The position numbers and the translations under genes were made by a program. The notes below the pieces were generated by a model, which saw only the letters and a list, made by a program, of their open reading frames with translations, ran no database searches and had not been told where the DNA came from. 64,000 nt of DNA from Hirundichthys speculiger. Taxonomy: Eukaryota > Chordata > Actinopteri > Beloniformes > Exocoetidae. Of the stretch, positions 11,486-22,361 are shown in pieces (the stretch's first letter is position 1; every line of letters starts with the position of its first letter). The stretch spans positions 1,532,001 through 1,596,000 of the forward strand of contig JAGFBZ010000906.1 in the NCBI GenBank assembly GCA_018398805.1, in the 5' to 3' direction.

Positions 11486-13426
11486 ATGAGTTAAACGTCC
11501 TCCATGAGCGACACGTTGATTGCGCACTTACAAATTCAGGTAAGACAACGCCGGTAGAAAAACCAAAATAAGTCTTGACGTAAATAATTTAACGGCTGTT
11601 TGTTACAGTTGTGAGGAAATGTTTACACAGGCTGAACTACAGTGACCGCTTCCTCGTTAAAAGAGTAAATTCACAGAGTTTATTCACAGAGTCGCGGCTC
11701 GGTCTCGCGCATTTCCGTTCAGCTTTTAAAGGTTTTAGCTAATTTAAACCCGCTGGCTGGGGGAAGTTGTTTGGCTGTAATTGTCGTGAGTTAACGCCGG
11801 CTGGCCTCAGGTGTCTTTAACGTTGGAGACCCGGTGGCTGCCAGGGTTTATGCTGTCAACTAAAATACATAAAACAATAAATAATGCGAGGTAGAGCCTA
11901 TTAGGTTTCCTGACAGAGGCTTGTTTAAAGTGACTTTGTTGTGAACTGCCGCTATACGTATTTGAATTAAACGGAATAATGAGTACAGTAAAATAAAACG
12001 AGGAAAAAGCATCCCATCTATCTGTTGTAACTACACAGGGACCACATGATATTACGCACGTGTCGTTACTATCTTCTAATGATTTGTCGGAAAGAACTAT
12101 GTGGGGATTTCTAATCTTTCGGTGTGTTTAATAAATGATTAGTTATGCAATCCCACATGCTTTTGAGCTGCACAGAGGAAGTCGGACCGGACAAATCTCT
12201 TCTCAGTCCAGTCGTGATTTAGTCTTTAAGGCAGTCAGATGCGAGGAAAGTTACTGAATATATGTTCATATAACGATCAGGAGTAACTATGATTCTCATG
12301 TGGAAGAGCAACACGGTGGTTGTAAAGTACACAAGGCTGACATTTGTAGTACAATCAAGTCAGAAATGTAAAATAAAGGCGGTATGAGTGACACAGATGG
12401 ACTCAGGTGTGTTAAATAAAATATATGTTAGCTCATTTCATACACAAAACCATTGCAGAATACTTTAAGATGGCATGAAAGCATAAAAACAAATAGGTAA
12501 AAAAAAAACAGTCCATATGACAGTCCATCCCTGTCATAGACTGTCCAAGGTTTACCCATTGGACTGTCCAAGGTTTACCCATTGGATGTAGACAGCTGGG
12601 GTGTAGATGGATGGATGGACAGTAATATTAAAAAACATTAACGTGCAGCTCACTTGATGGTGTAGTGCAACTCAGAGAGTAAAAGTAATGTTTGTTTTAA
12701 TATAACTTATGTCAGGCCAGGCTAGTATAACAACAAAAAAGAAGAAGAAATGCCATTGACCCACTTACAAAACAAATTCAGGGTCTTTATAATGTGCATG
12801 CTCAGGCTCCAGAGACTGCTGAATAAAGTGTAACTCTTCTGAATGAAATGCTGTCGCTGCAGGTTTCAGTTCCTCTCTTGGAGCTGTGGGAGTGATAAAC
12901 TGATCGTTACACAGGGACAACTTTATGCTTAAATGCAACATTCATCATAGTGGTTTCAATATTTAGAATTAACTGCTGTGTGAGTATGAAGGCTGACTTT
13001 TTCAAGCCATTTCGCCGGCGGTTACAGTGACTCTGAAGCGCTTTGCAAGCTCCACAGCAGAAAGAAGACACTTGATGCTTCTCCTGAGCCCAGAAATGGT
13101 GGATTATGAAGAAACTGAGGACTGTAAATCCTTCAAGAGAATCATAATCTATACAGTCTAATCTTTAAACAGATTTCCAGATGAAAACGAGCGTCACTTT
13201 GGAAATGCCTCTTAGCTGAGGTCAATTAAAGCAGATAACAAGAACACATTTTGATGCGTAACAGGACCTAAAAAAAACAAACAAAGACATCACCTTTACA
13301 GGTGTTAAAATGAGGTCCGTGACATTTTACCCCATGTCTGGTTGATTCAGTGCTCGGCTCACTCATTTATGTTTTACCTGCTGTAACTGTCTCTCAGCGT
13401 TCTTCACCTTTTCTTTCTTTGTTTAG

Positions 13427-14846
13427 GTGTTTACTCACTTTCTGCCCCGACTACTGCGTGAGTGAAAAGGTCACGATGGCGACCACGCCTGGTCCCAGTG
13501 CCCGTCTGATCACTTTGATGAGGTCAGTCCTACAGCAGGCCCCCGTGGGATTAGATACTTTACAGGAACACGCTCCCGTGGAGTTACAATAGTTTCATTT
13601 GGTCAAGGACGACGTCTCTCTGCTACATTCTCAGCAAAATAACTGTAGGGTGCAGTTTATATTAATAATGTTTTGCTGGTAGGGTTTCTGCATACTCATA
13701 ATTATTTATTAACATTATTAAAGTGATGAAAGCTTTGAAAAATCCATGTTGTGTTTCTTTATTTCAACCTACACATTCACACCTCAACAACAGATTGCAG
13801 ATCAAACGGTCACGTTTCTCTGATGACTCCTTAAACGCAGGGCTTGCTCCAAAGATCCGACGGAGGAAATTAAAATGAGACTGAGCCGTATGCTGCAGGA
13901 GTTTCTGGACCACCGCAGAAATGGTGAAGACGACGAGAACGCCCAAGGTGCAGTAGCATGTGACCCTCATACGCGTTGTGGTTTAAGCTCCACAGATTTG
14001 AGCCGGCCGGCCTCAACAACGCAGCATTCAGAGTTACGCACTAAAGGTCAAGTTGCTGATCCCTGTCATGTATAATCTGTTTGATTTTGTCAACAGAGTT
14101 GGTAAAACAGGTGCTGCCTTGAGGCTGAGGTCGTGTATTACTGGATCTTGGAGAAGATTGTGGATCAGGAGAAGGAAAGACTGGACACCAGTGACCTCTC
14201 AGTGAGTGTGTTGCCCTCTTGTGGCCAATGCCAGAGCTGCCGTTGAGTTTGGTTGTCTCTTAGGGTCATTTTATACATGAGTGGAAGGTCACAGAGTAAT
14301 CTTCCAGCTACTTTTATCAGCGTATGCTCAGCCTCTAGAGGCTTCTGCCGTCTGTATTTATTCATTTGAAGTTGATGTGAAGTAAAGCACTTGTTCTTGT
14401 CTGATGGTTGTTTGATCCAGGGGATTTTGGGGCAAGATCTTTTCCAGCGCTGCCTGGTGACCTGCTGTCTGGAGATTGTAATAGCATCAGGAGAGCTTCC
14501 ATGTGACTTCACCCTGCTTCTGCAGGTTTTCAAACTTCCAGCATACTACCTTTCAGAAGGTTTGTTCTCAAGCTTGACTGCAAAATGCTATCAACATCTG
14601 CTCTGGGATGAGCAGCATCCTCTATGTCCTTCAGTATTTTAGGATTTTCTCTTTTTTTTTATTCTCCCACTGTGACCCGGCAGGTGATTGAGTCAGTGTT
14701 GCGGTTTTGGCCTGTAAAACATGCTCTGTTCAGGACACTTCAGCCAAGTGGAAAAGAAAGTTTTGGAGAGCTTAGCCTGGACCAATGACTCTCCACTGTG
14801 GGAGGACATTAGAGCCAATGAGGACCGTCTACCTACCTGCCAACAG
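13427..14846 (+). pseudogene. rbl2: pocket A exons of the rbl2-like locus
   Basis: Five exons. The first contains ATG at 13476 (A at -3, G at +4) with MATTPGPSARLITLMR, then a phase 2 junction into ACSKDPTEEIKMRLSRMLQE. The third gives YYWILEKIVDQEKERL and DLS after an in-exon frame break near 14121. The fourth gives GILGQDLFQRCLVTCCLEIV and ends one base out of phase. The fifth starts VIESVLR, breaks frame between about 14703 and 14735, then reads LAWTNDSPLWEDIRANEDRL. All align with the p107/p130 A cyclin fold in order. Confidence 0.75.
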
Positions 14847-15102
14847 GTCAGCAATCACTCACAAACACTCTTCAGTTGAAATGCATTGCTATTCCAGTAC
14901 AAGGACTACAGTATTACCAGAGCAGTATTCAAGCAGGCCCTTGTGTCATTCACAGGTGATGCCTCTGATGCATCTTGAAGATCCAATGGGAACTGACTTG
15001 CATCAACCATCAGGTATATAGACTGATGAAGCTCAGCTTCACTAAAAACCTTGACTGGTTACATTTTTAGTTAAGACGTACTGGTCATTTCTTTTTTGAC
15101 AG

Positions 15103-15478
15103 AGCCTGCCAGTTTGGAGACAGGTCCTTCCAGCCAGCGTGGACCAGCAGCCTCCCTTCTCAGGTGTCAACAGAGACAAAGGAAACACCTTTCTGTGTGT
15201 ATTTTCTCGCAAGGTGAGCCTGTCAACTGCTCTAAATGAAAGTTATCATCCAAATTGAATGTTGAGTTTCAGGTCAGGCTTGTTTTTTTTCTTTACTTCA
15301 GGTTTACAAGATGATGGGACTGCGTCTGAGGGAGCTGTGTTCTCAGTTAGGCATCTGCGATAAGCTAAGGCGCAACATCTGGACCTGTTTTGAGCATGCC
15401 TTAGTCCAGCACACTCGCATCATGGAAAACCGCAACCTGGAGCACCTGCTCCTGTGTGCTGTCTACGACACAGCAAAG
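15103..15478 (+). pseudogene. rbl2: pocket B exons of the rbl2-like locus
   Basis: Exon 15302-15478 is the best conserved: VYKMMGLRLRELCSQLGICD then LRRNIWTCFEHALVQ and LEHLLLCAVYDTAK, a clear pocket B match. The exon before it (15103-15213) should end in the residues leading into VYK, but its phase-consistent frame ends one base out. The next pocket B exon seen in p107/p130 was not recognised between 15479 and 16835. Confidence 0.8.
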
Positions 15479-17732
15479 GTGGGCTTTATCACACCGTAGC
15501 ACTTGCACTGTTAGTTTCACTGGAATCACCAAGTAAAAATATTTACTGCGATGCAGTGCTTTGCATTTAATAGAAACTGCACAAACCATTTACATGCTTT
15601 CCAGGACACATCTGGCAGCTGGTCCAGTCAGTGTCGGTGGGGGCACTGATGTCATCGTCATTTCCAATTGTGCTTTTTCATGGCCTCACATGCACCACAT
15701 CAGGCCATCGAAACCTTGTGTGTTTGCTCAAAGGGAAATTTGCATTCTTATGAATCCTTATGTGCATGTAGTGACCCACGTAATGGACAATTCAAAGCCT
15801 CGACTTCCTTTGAGACTTATGGGACACTATTCTGCCCTTTTACTGGCCTGGACTTCTGTCTACTTCTGCTCTTGGCGACGTGCTGTGATCCCTCAGAATA
15901 GTGAACGACTGACATTCATCTTTTTTTTTTTTCTCCAGTTGGTGCAGTTAACTGCCTTTGTCCTCAGGAGATTGGCACTGACTTTGTCGCCTTATTTTCT
16001 TTAGACTGGATGTCTCAACAGCTTGTAGGATGATTGTCATGGAAATTTGATTCAGATATTAATTTAACATCCACCAGGATACCCGTGGTCATATCAAGTC
16101 TAAGTGTAACATGGAGCGCTTTTCTCCATATTGTAAATAAATAATGACGTTCCCATAAGAGCGAGGTACTTTGAGCATATTTGCAAACAACACCGTGATA
16201 TCTGTGTTTCGTTCAGCATATTTGGACGGAATAAGCAAAGTCTGTGTTTCACTTGAATTCACAGACGTTAATTCCTGAATGTGTCATGAAAGCCCTGCAT
16301 TTTGTTTTCAAATTAACATTGAATTAATTAAAACTTTTAACGCCGGATGTGAATATATGTATGTGGATTGCTTTTTATGAGTCAGCGCTTAATGCTGTGT
16401 TTCCTGACCGTGTGGTCATGTCAGGCCAGGCATCTATGTGCCAGACCTATCATGAAACGAGGCAGAAGAGACAGCTAGACTTTGTTTTTTATTTGTTTTT
16501 TTTTTTTTTTAATTTTAAATCAGACTCCCGCCTGAGATGTGCATTTCCATGGGATTAAATGATCCCATTACATCTGCGTTGGCTGATTGGGGAAATTTGC
16601 AGTGGAATTTTTACTTTCAAAATCACAGACATGGCGCTTTCATACCGGATTAATATCACAGACGTCCTCCAGAATTATTACACATTACCGCAGGTTCCCA
16701 GATAATACTGGCCCAGTGCGTATAGGGCATCTCTGACAGTTACGAATACAATCACGGGTTCTGGCATTTAACTTGAAGCACCGCTCTGCCAAATGTTGAG
16801 CTAAATGTTTCTGAACAGATGAACTGTCTCTTCAGGTCTGCAACGACACGCTGATCTCAAAAGGAGCTGAAGAAATTCTTCCCACTGAAGTCAGAGGTAA
16901 CAGCATCAGTTCATCTGCAGGGGTTTTACTGAGAAAACAATAATGTGCTTTATTAATTAGAATTAGTTTGTCTCATATCTCACTTTACAGGACATGTTTT
17001 TTAGTCTATATAGTGTAAATTTATTTAGTGAATGAACCCTTTTCCTGCATTTAGCCAATAAACTATGGCCAATAGTTTAACAGTATCTCGTATAAAAATA
17101 TTAGACCATGCACAATGATAATTCACAGTCTCTGTATTATTTGAGAAATGATACTATAATTGGAGTTTCAACTATGTTTTATCATCATGTTGTTGATTGC
17201 AGGTAACGGAGACCACGCATGCGCTATACTGACACCCAGCACACCATCAGACGAGGGGGAGAGGGGCATGAGTTTTTATGACGTCTACAGAAAGAAAATG
17301 CACTACTTTGCAGAGAAGTTTTCCCCAACGTTTGAGGTAAGTGAGTTATTTCAAAAGGGAATTATTCCACTCATGTGAAGAGAATAGTGTTTGATGGTGA
17401 ATTGAGGTGAGGACCGAGATGCAGACCGCCAAATAACGGCAGTTAGTCAGTCAAGCATCCATAAAGCAAGTTTATGAGAAGGAGGCAGGTAAAATAACAG
17501 GGACAAAATCATAGTAGGTCAAATACTAATGGGGGCTGCTCTGGTGGGAGACCAGGGGGAGGAGACTGAAACTCCTCTGGAGATCAGGTGACTCAGGAAA
17601 CAGATGGGAAGGCACCTCAGACCAAGGATAGGAGTTAAGATGAGGACACTACCTGTGGCCTCCCGTGGAAACTGCAAGAGAGGTGCAGACTGACAGCAGC
17701 ACAGACACGGGGGTGCAGAGACCACATCTAAT

Positions 17733-18270
17733 GGCCCTTTTCCACTAGTACCTACTTGGCGCGGCTCGACTCGACTCGGCTCCGCTTTGGAGGTTTTCCA
17801 CTAGGTCATAGTACCGGCTCGGCCCTCCTTTTTTCGTACCTACTTGGCTGTGGTTCTATCCGGGCTGAGTCGGGCCGAGAATACAACGTCACCACGCCGC
17901 GGGCCATTGATTGGCCAGAGAGCAACGTCACGGATGAGCCTTAAGCGACTCCTCCACACCCGCCATATTTAAAACTCGGCAACAACAAACTCAACAGCAA
18001 TTTTACTTTACCTGCAACTGTCTACTTCAAAAAACGAAGAATGGCCGGCAAGTCTACTCCATGGTCGAATGACGAAGTCCACACATTACTGTGCTTTATG
18101 GCTGACGACCGAATCCAGAGTGAGCTCGACGGAGCAACGAGGAACGAGAAAGTTTATGTGGGGGTCTCTACCATGAAGGCCCCACCCACATCGAGGTGGT
18201 ACTGAACTACAGTGGAAAACCACTGAGACCGAGTCGAGTCGAGCCGAGTAGGTACTAATGGAAAAGGGGC
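17733..18270. mobile_element. PIF/Harbinger-like element with a Myb/SANT-like fragment
   Basis: Inverted ends GGCCCTTTTCCACTAGTACC and GGTACTAATGGAAAAGGGGC, flanked by AAT (17730-17732, 18271-18273), consistent with a 3-bp duplication. At 18041-18205 (+) a 54-codon frame reads MAGKSTPWSNDEVHTLLCF then MADDRIQSELDGATRNEKVY. This resembles the N-terminus of the Myb/SANT-like protein of Harbinger elements. It sits in an intron of the rbl2-like locus. Confidence 0.7.
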
Positions 18271-18999
18271 AATAGACCGCTCAAGGCATCCCTTTAGCAC
18301 GAGGAAGACCTGAAGACCAGATGGGTTCCTCTAAAAAGCAGCTGATTACGCACCATTAAAGCAAGGCAAGGCAAGTTTATTTGTTGAGCACAATTCGTAC
18401 GCAAGGCAATTCAAAGTGCTTTACAGATGCATAAAATCACAAGAAGGCAAATAGAATTATTCCATACAAGCATAAAAATAATCATTAATAAATTAAATTA
18501 AAAATTAATAAAAAAAAAAATCAATTAAATTAAAAATGAAGAGTGCAGATAAAATCCTTCCAGTCATCATCTTCACATCTAAACAGAACTATTTTCAGTC
18601 TGGATCTGAACATTGTCAGAGTTCAGGTCTGTCTCACATCTTCTGGAAGACTGTTCCAGATTTTAGGAGCATAAAACTAAAATGCAGATTGCCCTTGTTT
18701 AGTCCTGACTCTGGACACCAGCAGGAGACCACTACCTGAGGTTCTCAGAGTCCGGGTTGGTTCATATGGCTTTAACATGTCAGAGATGGACTTTGGGGCC
18801 ATGAAAAGACTTATACACAAGTAGAACTGTTTTAAAGTCTATTCTCTGAGTGACAGGAAGCCAGAGACCTCAGGACTGGACTAATATGGTCATATTTCCT
18901 GGTTCTAGTCAGGACTCGTGCAGCAGCGTTCTGGATGTACTGCAGCCGTCTTACAGCTGGTTTAGAGCCCAGTGAGCAGGTTGTTACAGTAGTCTAACC

Positions 19000-20376
19000 T
19001 AGAGATGTCCCGATCCAGCATTTTGAACTTCTGATCCGATACCGATATTTATTTGTACTTACGATCCTATACCGATATCTGCCGATACCGATACCGGCCT
19101 ATCTGAGCATGTATTAAAGTTTTAAGTCATTTAACCAACTTACTTTGTTGTCAGACTCATGCTGAGGGTTTTAGGGTTTTACTCCTGATAATAACTAGCC
19201 AGCTGAATTAGGTGCATTTGAATAATACACATTGGTTGGTAACGAGAAACTGACCTATTTATTCAACAAATCAACACAAAATAGACAAAATGATAAATAA
19301 CAAACAGAAATGGCATCAGTAAACCACGGCTTTACAAGCCATAAGTGCAGATAATATTGTTAATTGTATTAAGCAAACACAACCTGAGTTTAACCGTCTA
19401 TTAACAGCATTAGTACCTGTGCTTTGACACTGTTCAGTGGCAGTTTGTCAAGATTCCCGAACGTCCCAAACAGGGGGGGGGGGTGGAGAGGAGCTCGAGT
19501 TGTCTCGCGCGGGGGGCGGGGTGTTTGTGGCTGCGCACTGTGCCCGACAGAAAGAAACAGAGAGAAAAGCGCGGCTCGCGAGGCAGACAGCAGCCAAGTG
19601 ATGGCTTCAAACCTAGCGGTTTGAGTGCGCGTGAGTCGCTAAATCACCAGAAAAAGTCGCTAGATTTTTCGCTAGTCGCTTTTTACAAATTAAGTCGCCA
19701 GGGGGGGTCTGGAAAGTCGCTAGATATAGCGACAAAGTCGCTAAGTTGGCAACACTGCACGGACAAAGTCGCTAAGTTGGCAACACTGCACGGACGGACG
19801 GACGGACGGTCGGTCGGTCGGGGGGGGAGGTGGAGAGGAGCTCGAGTTGTCTCGCGCGGGGGGCGGGGTGTTTGGTTTGTGGCTGTGCACTGAGCCCGAC
19901 AGAGAGAGAGAAAGAGAGAGAAGCGCGGCTCGCGAGGCAGACAGCAGCCATCAGCAGCCAAGTGATGGCTTCAAACCTAGCGGTTTGAGTGCCAGTGAGT
20001 CGCTAAATCACCAGAAAAAGTCGCTAGATTTGTCGCTAGTCGCTTTTTACAAATTAAGTCTCTAGGGGGGTCTGGAAAGTCGCTAGATATAGCGACAAAG
20101 TCGCTAAGTTGGCAACACTGATTGGGAGGCAGATGCTCGTGTGCTGAGAAGTGTGCTCGAAAATGCGGACCGGATATTAGGGAAACACAGAGCAAGACCT
20201 GGAATGGGTTATCTGAATAATGCGCTGCGCGGTGCGCTGGAAAACCCGGAACGGACTTTGGAAAAAAAATGGATCGGGAGTCTGGATCGGCATTTTTAGG
20301 GCTTGCCGATCCGATCCGCATTTTTTGCTCATATCGGCGGCCGATCCGATCCGAATATCGGATCGGGACACCTCTA
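19000..20376. mobile_element. hAT-type element inserted in a LINE
   Basis: Ends TAGAGATGTCCCGATCC and GGATCGGGACACCTCTA are inverted. A perfect 8-bp duplication GTCTAACC lies at 18992-18999 and 20377-20384. Length 1377 bp. No long transposase frame is present. Confidence 0.9.
19473..20120. repeat. internal duplication inside the 19.0 kb hAT
   Basis: Two similar copies of about 300 bp (19473-19762 and 19820-20120). Each begins with a G run and GTGGAGAGGAGCTCGAGTTG and ends AAGTCGCTAAGTTGGCAACACTG. A 30-bp tandem and a (GGAC)n/(GGTC)n tract join them. The ending resembles a hAT terminus (CAGTGTTGCCAAC in reverse), so a further element may be buried here. Confidence 0.75.
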
Positions 20377-20406
20377 GTCTAACCTGGTGGAGACGAACGC
20401 ATGGAC

Positions 20407-20427
20407 TAACCCTAACCCTAACCCTAA
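20407..20427. repeat. interstitial telomere-like repeat, 3.5 units
   Basis: Three and a half uninterrupted TAACCC units, directly after the LINE fragment and before another LINE 3' end. Confidence 0.85.
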
Positions 20428-20428
20428 A

Positions 20429-20625
20429 TCATACTGCATTTAAATTGTGACTACACTGCACCTTATTTTGCAATGCTATTTTATATTTTTATTTTATTAC
20501 CCTTATTCCTATTCTGTTACTTACTTTATTGCTTTAAGTTACTTATTTTATTGCTTTTCTACTATTTGTACTCTTTGTACTAGCAAGCTGCTGGAACTGC
20601 AAATTTCTCTTTGAGATGAATAAAG

Positions 20626-20673
<48 letters not shown>
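20429..20673 (+). mobile_element. LINE 3' end with (TATC)n tail
   Basis: The sequence ends TTTGAGATGAATAAAGTATC followed by about eleven TATC units (20626-20673), the usual 3' end of several fish LINE families. No reverse-transcriptase frame is retained. Confidence 0.6.
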
Positions 20674-21474
20674 AATCTAGTCTTTCTAAATCTGGTTTAG
20701 ACACTATTCATTTGATTCTGGCGATGTTTTTTAGATTACCTGGGGCCTCAGACTCACAGTCTCCCAGCGCTCAAACAGCCCTGCTGGTCTCATACTGGCC
20801 AGCTTGTACTGTGATAGATGAGCGAGGTGAGGACCCAGATGACATCAGACAGGAAGTGAATTTAAAACCAAATATTGAAAGAATACAAAAGCCAAACCCC
20901 GACAGATGGTGACAGGATAACGTAACAAAACTGAAAAAAAGGGCAATAGACGGTAACTATAAAATGTTGGATTGTACTCTAACATTTCCTTTCTTGTCCA
21001 GGGAGACACTCCTCCTCCGTCTCCTTACCCCCAACAACGAACACAACCTTCTCGAAGACACCGCCTCGCCAGCCATAACATCTTCGTCTCGCCGATGAGC
21101 ACAGAAGCCACCCCTCCTCTGACACCCCGTTTCTGCTACAACATCAATTCAAGCCCCTCAGAAGGTATTTGGAATCTTTTTTTTTTTTTAATTTTTAATT
21201 GTTTTTAACAAAACAATTTTAATGGGATAAAATGATTTACATGAATAATATCGATGGAACATTGTAATGGATTCACTTCCTGTCTTCACAGTATTTGCGT
21301 AAGATCAACAACGCCATGAGAACAGGCAGCTCCACGTGCTGCCCCCTAAAGTTTAATGGTGATGAAGAGGAGGATGAGGGGGGATCTTCACCCAAGAGGC
21401 TGTGCTTGAATGGTGGTCAGTCAGCTTTGCAGAAACTACTGATAAATGTGGTCAGCGATCGAGCAAGAGCCCAG

Positions 21475-21607
21475 GACCAGAACGAGGTCCAGCCTGTTCC
21501 TCCTGAGGACCAGAACGAGGTCCAGCCTTTTCCCCCTGAAGACCAGAACGAGGTCCAGCCTGTTCCATCCTGAGGACCAGAACGAGGTCCAGCCTGTTCC
21601 CCCTGAG
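21475..21607 (+). repeat. 33-bp coding minisatellite, four units
   Basis: Four units coding for a DQNEVQPVPPE-like 11-mer. The third unit is 34 bp, with one extra base, which puts a TGA directly after it; the fourth unit continues only in another frame. It lies beyond the point where p107 and p130 normally end. Confidence 0.9.
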
Positions 21608-21913
21608 GACCCTGATCTCCAGCAGGATACGGAGGAGTAATGATGCATCAGTCTGTCTGTGAAGGTGCAAATCAGCTTGGTGATTATTTCCAGGAATCTA
21701 TGCACGCTTTCTTTTGGCCCAAATTCTCCGTCGACTCAAAGGCCTAAAAATTTCACTTTGTTATAATGTTTTCACTTTTCTGAAACCTTTGTTGCTGTGT
21801 AGAGATTCTTGAATAAGGCGTAAGGCGTGGAGCACGCTGTTTTATAAATTCGAAGCATTATTTGGCCACGAGATGTTCAGTGAGCCTCCCTTTGACGCTC
21901 AGAGTTACACATT

Positions 21914-21919
21914 AATAAA
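21914..21919 (+). terminator. poly(A) signal of the rbl2-like locus
   Basis: AATAAA about 275-340 bp after the two candidate stops, the first such hexamer downstream. Confidence 0.5.
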
Positions 21920-22131
21920 ATGTATTTATCTGAGCAACAGTTGAGCTGCTGCTGGTCCGGTGAGACGCTGTCTCTGCTCTCCAGCCTGAATCCACGTAGC
22001 CGACATGAGTAGATCTCATGGACGTTGTTTGTTCCCAAAGAGAAGTAAACATTTGATTCTTTTTGAAAGCTTCAAATGATGAAAAGGTATTGTAAGTTAT
22101 TAAATTATTTATTTAAAAAGATACTCTAAGT

Positions 22132-22353
22132 CAGAGGTGTCAAACTGATTCCTGAAAGGGCCGTGTGGCTGCAGGTCTTTGTTCCAACCAGCAGAAACAC
22201 AGCTGACTTGTTTCATTCAATCAACTGAGCTGGTTCAGACCTTAAGTGAAGACAACTAGTTGATTGACTAAAACAAGTCAGCTGTGCTGCTGCATGGTTG
22301 GAACAAAAACCTGCAGCCACACGGCCCTTTCAGGAATCAGTTTGACACCTGTG
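22132..22353. mobile_element. hairpin hAT MITE
   Basis: A 222-bp near-palindrome with arms of roughly 100 bp. Ends CAGAGGTGTCAAAC and GTTTGACACCTGTG are flanked by a perfect 8-bp duplication CTCTAAGT (22124-22131, 22354-22361). Confidence 0.93.
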
Positions 22354-22361
22354 CTCTAAGT

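Larger units (their letters stand above)
18357..20405 (-). mobile_element. decayed LINE 3' fragment, split by a hAT
   Basis: Read on the minus strand, the two pieces (20377-20405 and 18357-18999) join into LQYIQNAAARVLTRTRKYDH followed by broken frames, then a 3' tail with TTGCC units. This is the C-terminal reverse-transcriptase region of a common fish LINE. The clade is not resolved. Confidence 0.65.
11504..21640 (+). pseudogene. rbl2: rbl2/p130-like pocket-protein locus, frame-broken
   Basis: Exon remnants: 11504-11539 (candidate), 13427-13522, 13841-13947, 14097-14201, 14421-14556, 14684-14846, 14956-15013, 15103-15213, 15302-15478, 16836-16896, 17203-17336, 21002-21164, 21292-21640. They match p107/p130 pocket A, pocket B and C-terminal tail in order. 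Pocket proteins bind E2F and LxCxE partners in the nucleus and repress cell-cycle genes. The N-terminal cyclin fold, the spacer cyclin-binding motif and the pocket B exon after TAK are not found. Single-base frame breaks or out-of-phase junctions affect exons at 14097, 14421, 14684, 15103, 21002/21292 and the last repeat. Most splice dinucleotides are intact. The symbol rests on the position after chd9; p107 or a third paralogue is possible. Poor assembly could mimic this, but chd9 alongside is clean. Confidence 0.7.
16836..21640 (+). pseudogene. rbl2: C-terminal exons of the rbl2-like locus
   Basis: Exon 16836-16896 is short and weakly supported. Exon 17203-17336 contains GERGMSFYDVYRKKMHYFAE, matching the EERGDLI-FYN region after pocket B. 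Exon 21002-21164 contains TPPPSPYP and HNIFVSP, matching PPLSPYP and VYISP of p130. Exon 21292 onward gives YLRKINNAMRTGSS, SPKRLCLN and LLINVVSDRARA, the p107/p130 tail. The junction between the last two exons is one base out of phase, and the repeat tail ends at TGA (21571-21573), with an alternative-frame TAA at 21638-21640. Confidence 0.75.

Noticed and set aside
12990..13035. Short ATG frame (MKADFFKPFRRRLQ) as an rbl2 upstream exon
   Set aside because: It stops at once, lacks a donor, and has no match to the p107/p130 N-terminus.
13350..13592. 80-codon ORF as a stand-alone gene
   Set aside because: It is the first pocket exon read through its donor at 13523 and from upstream intron sequence.
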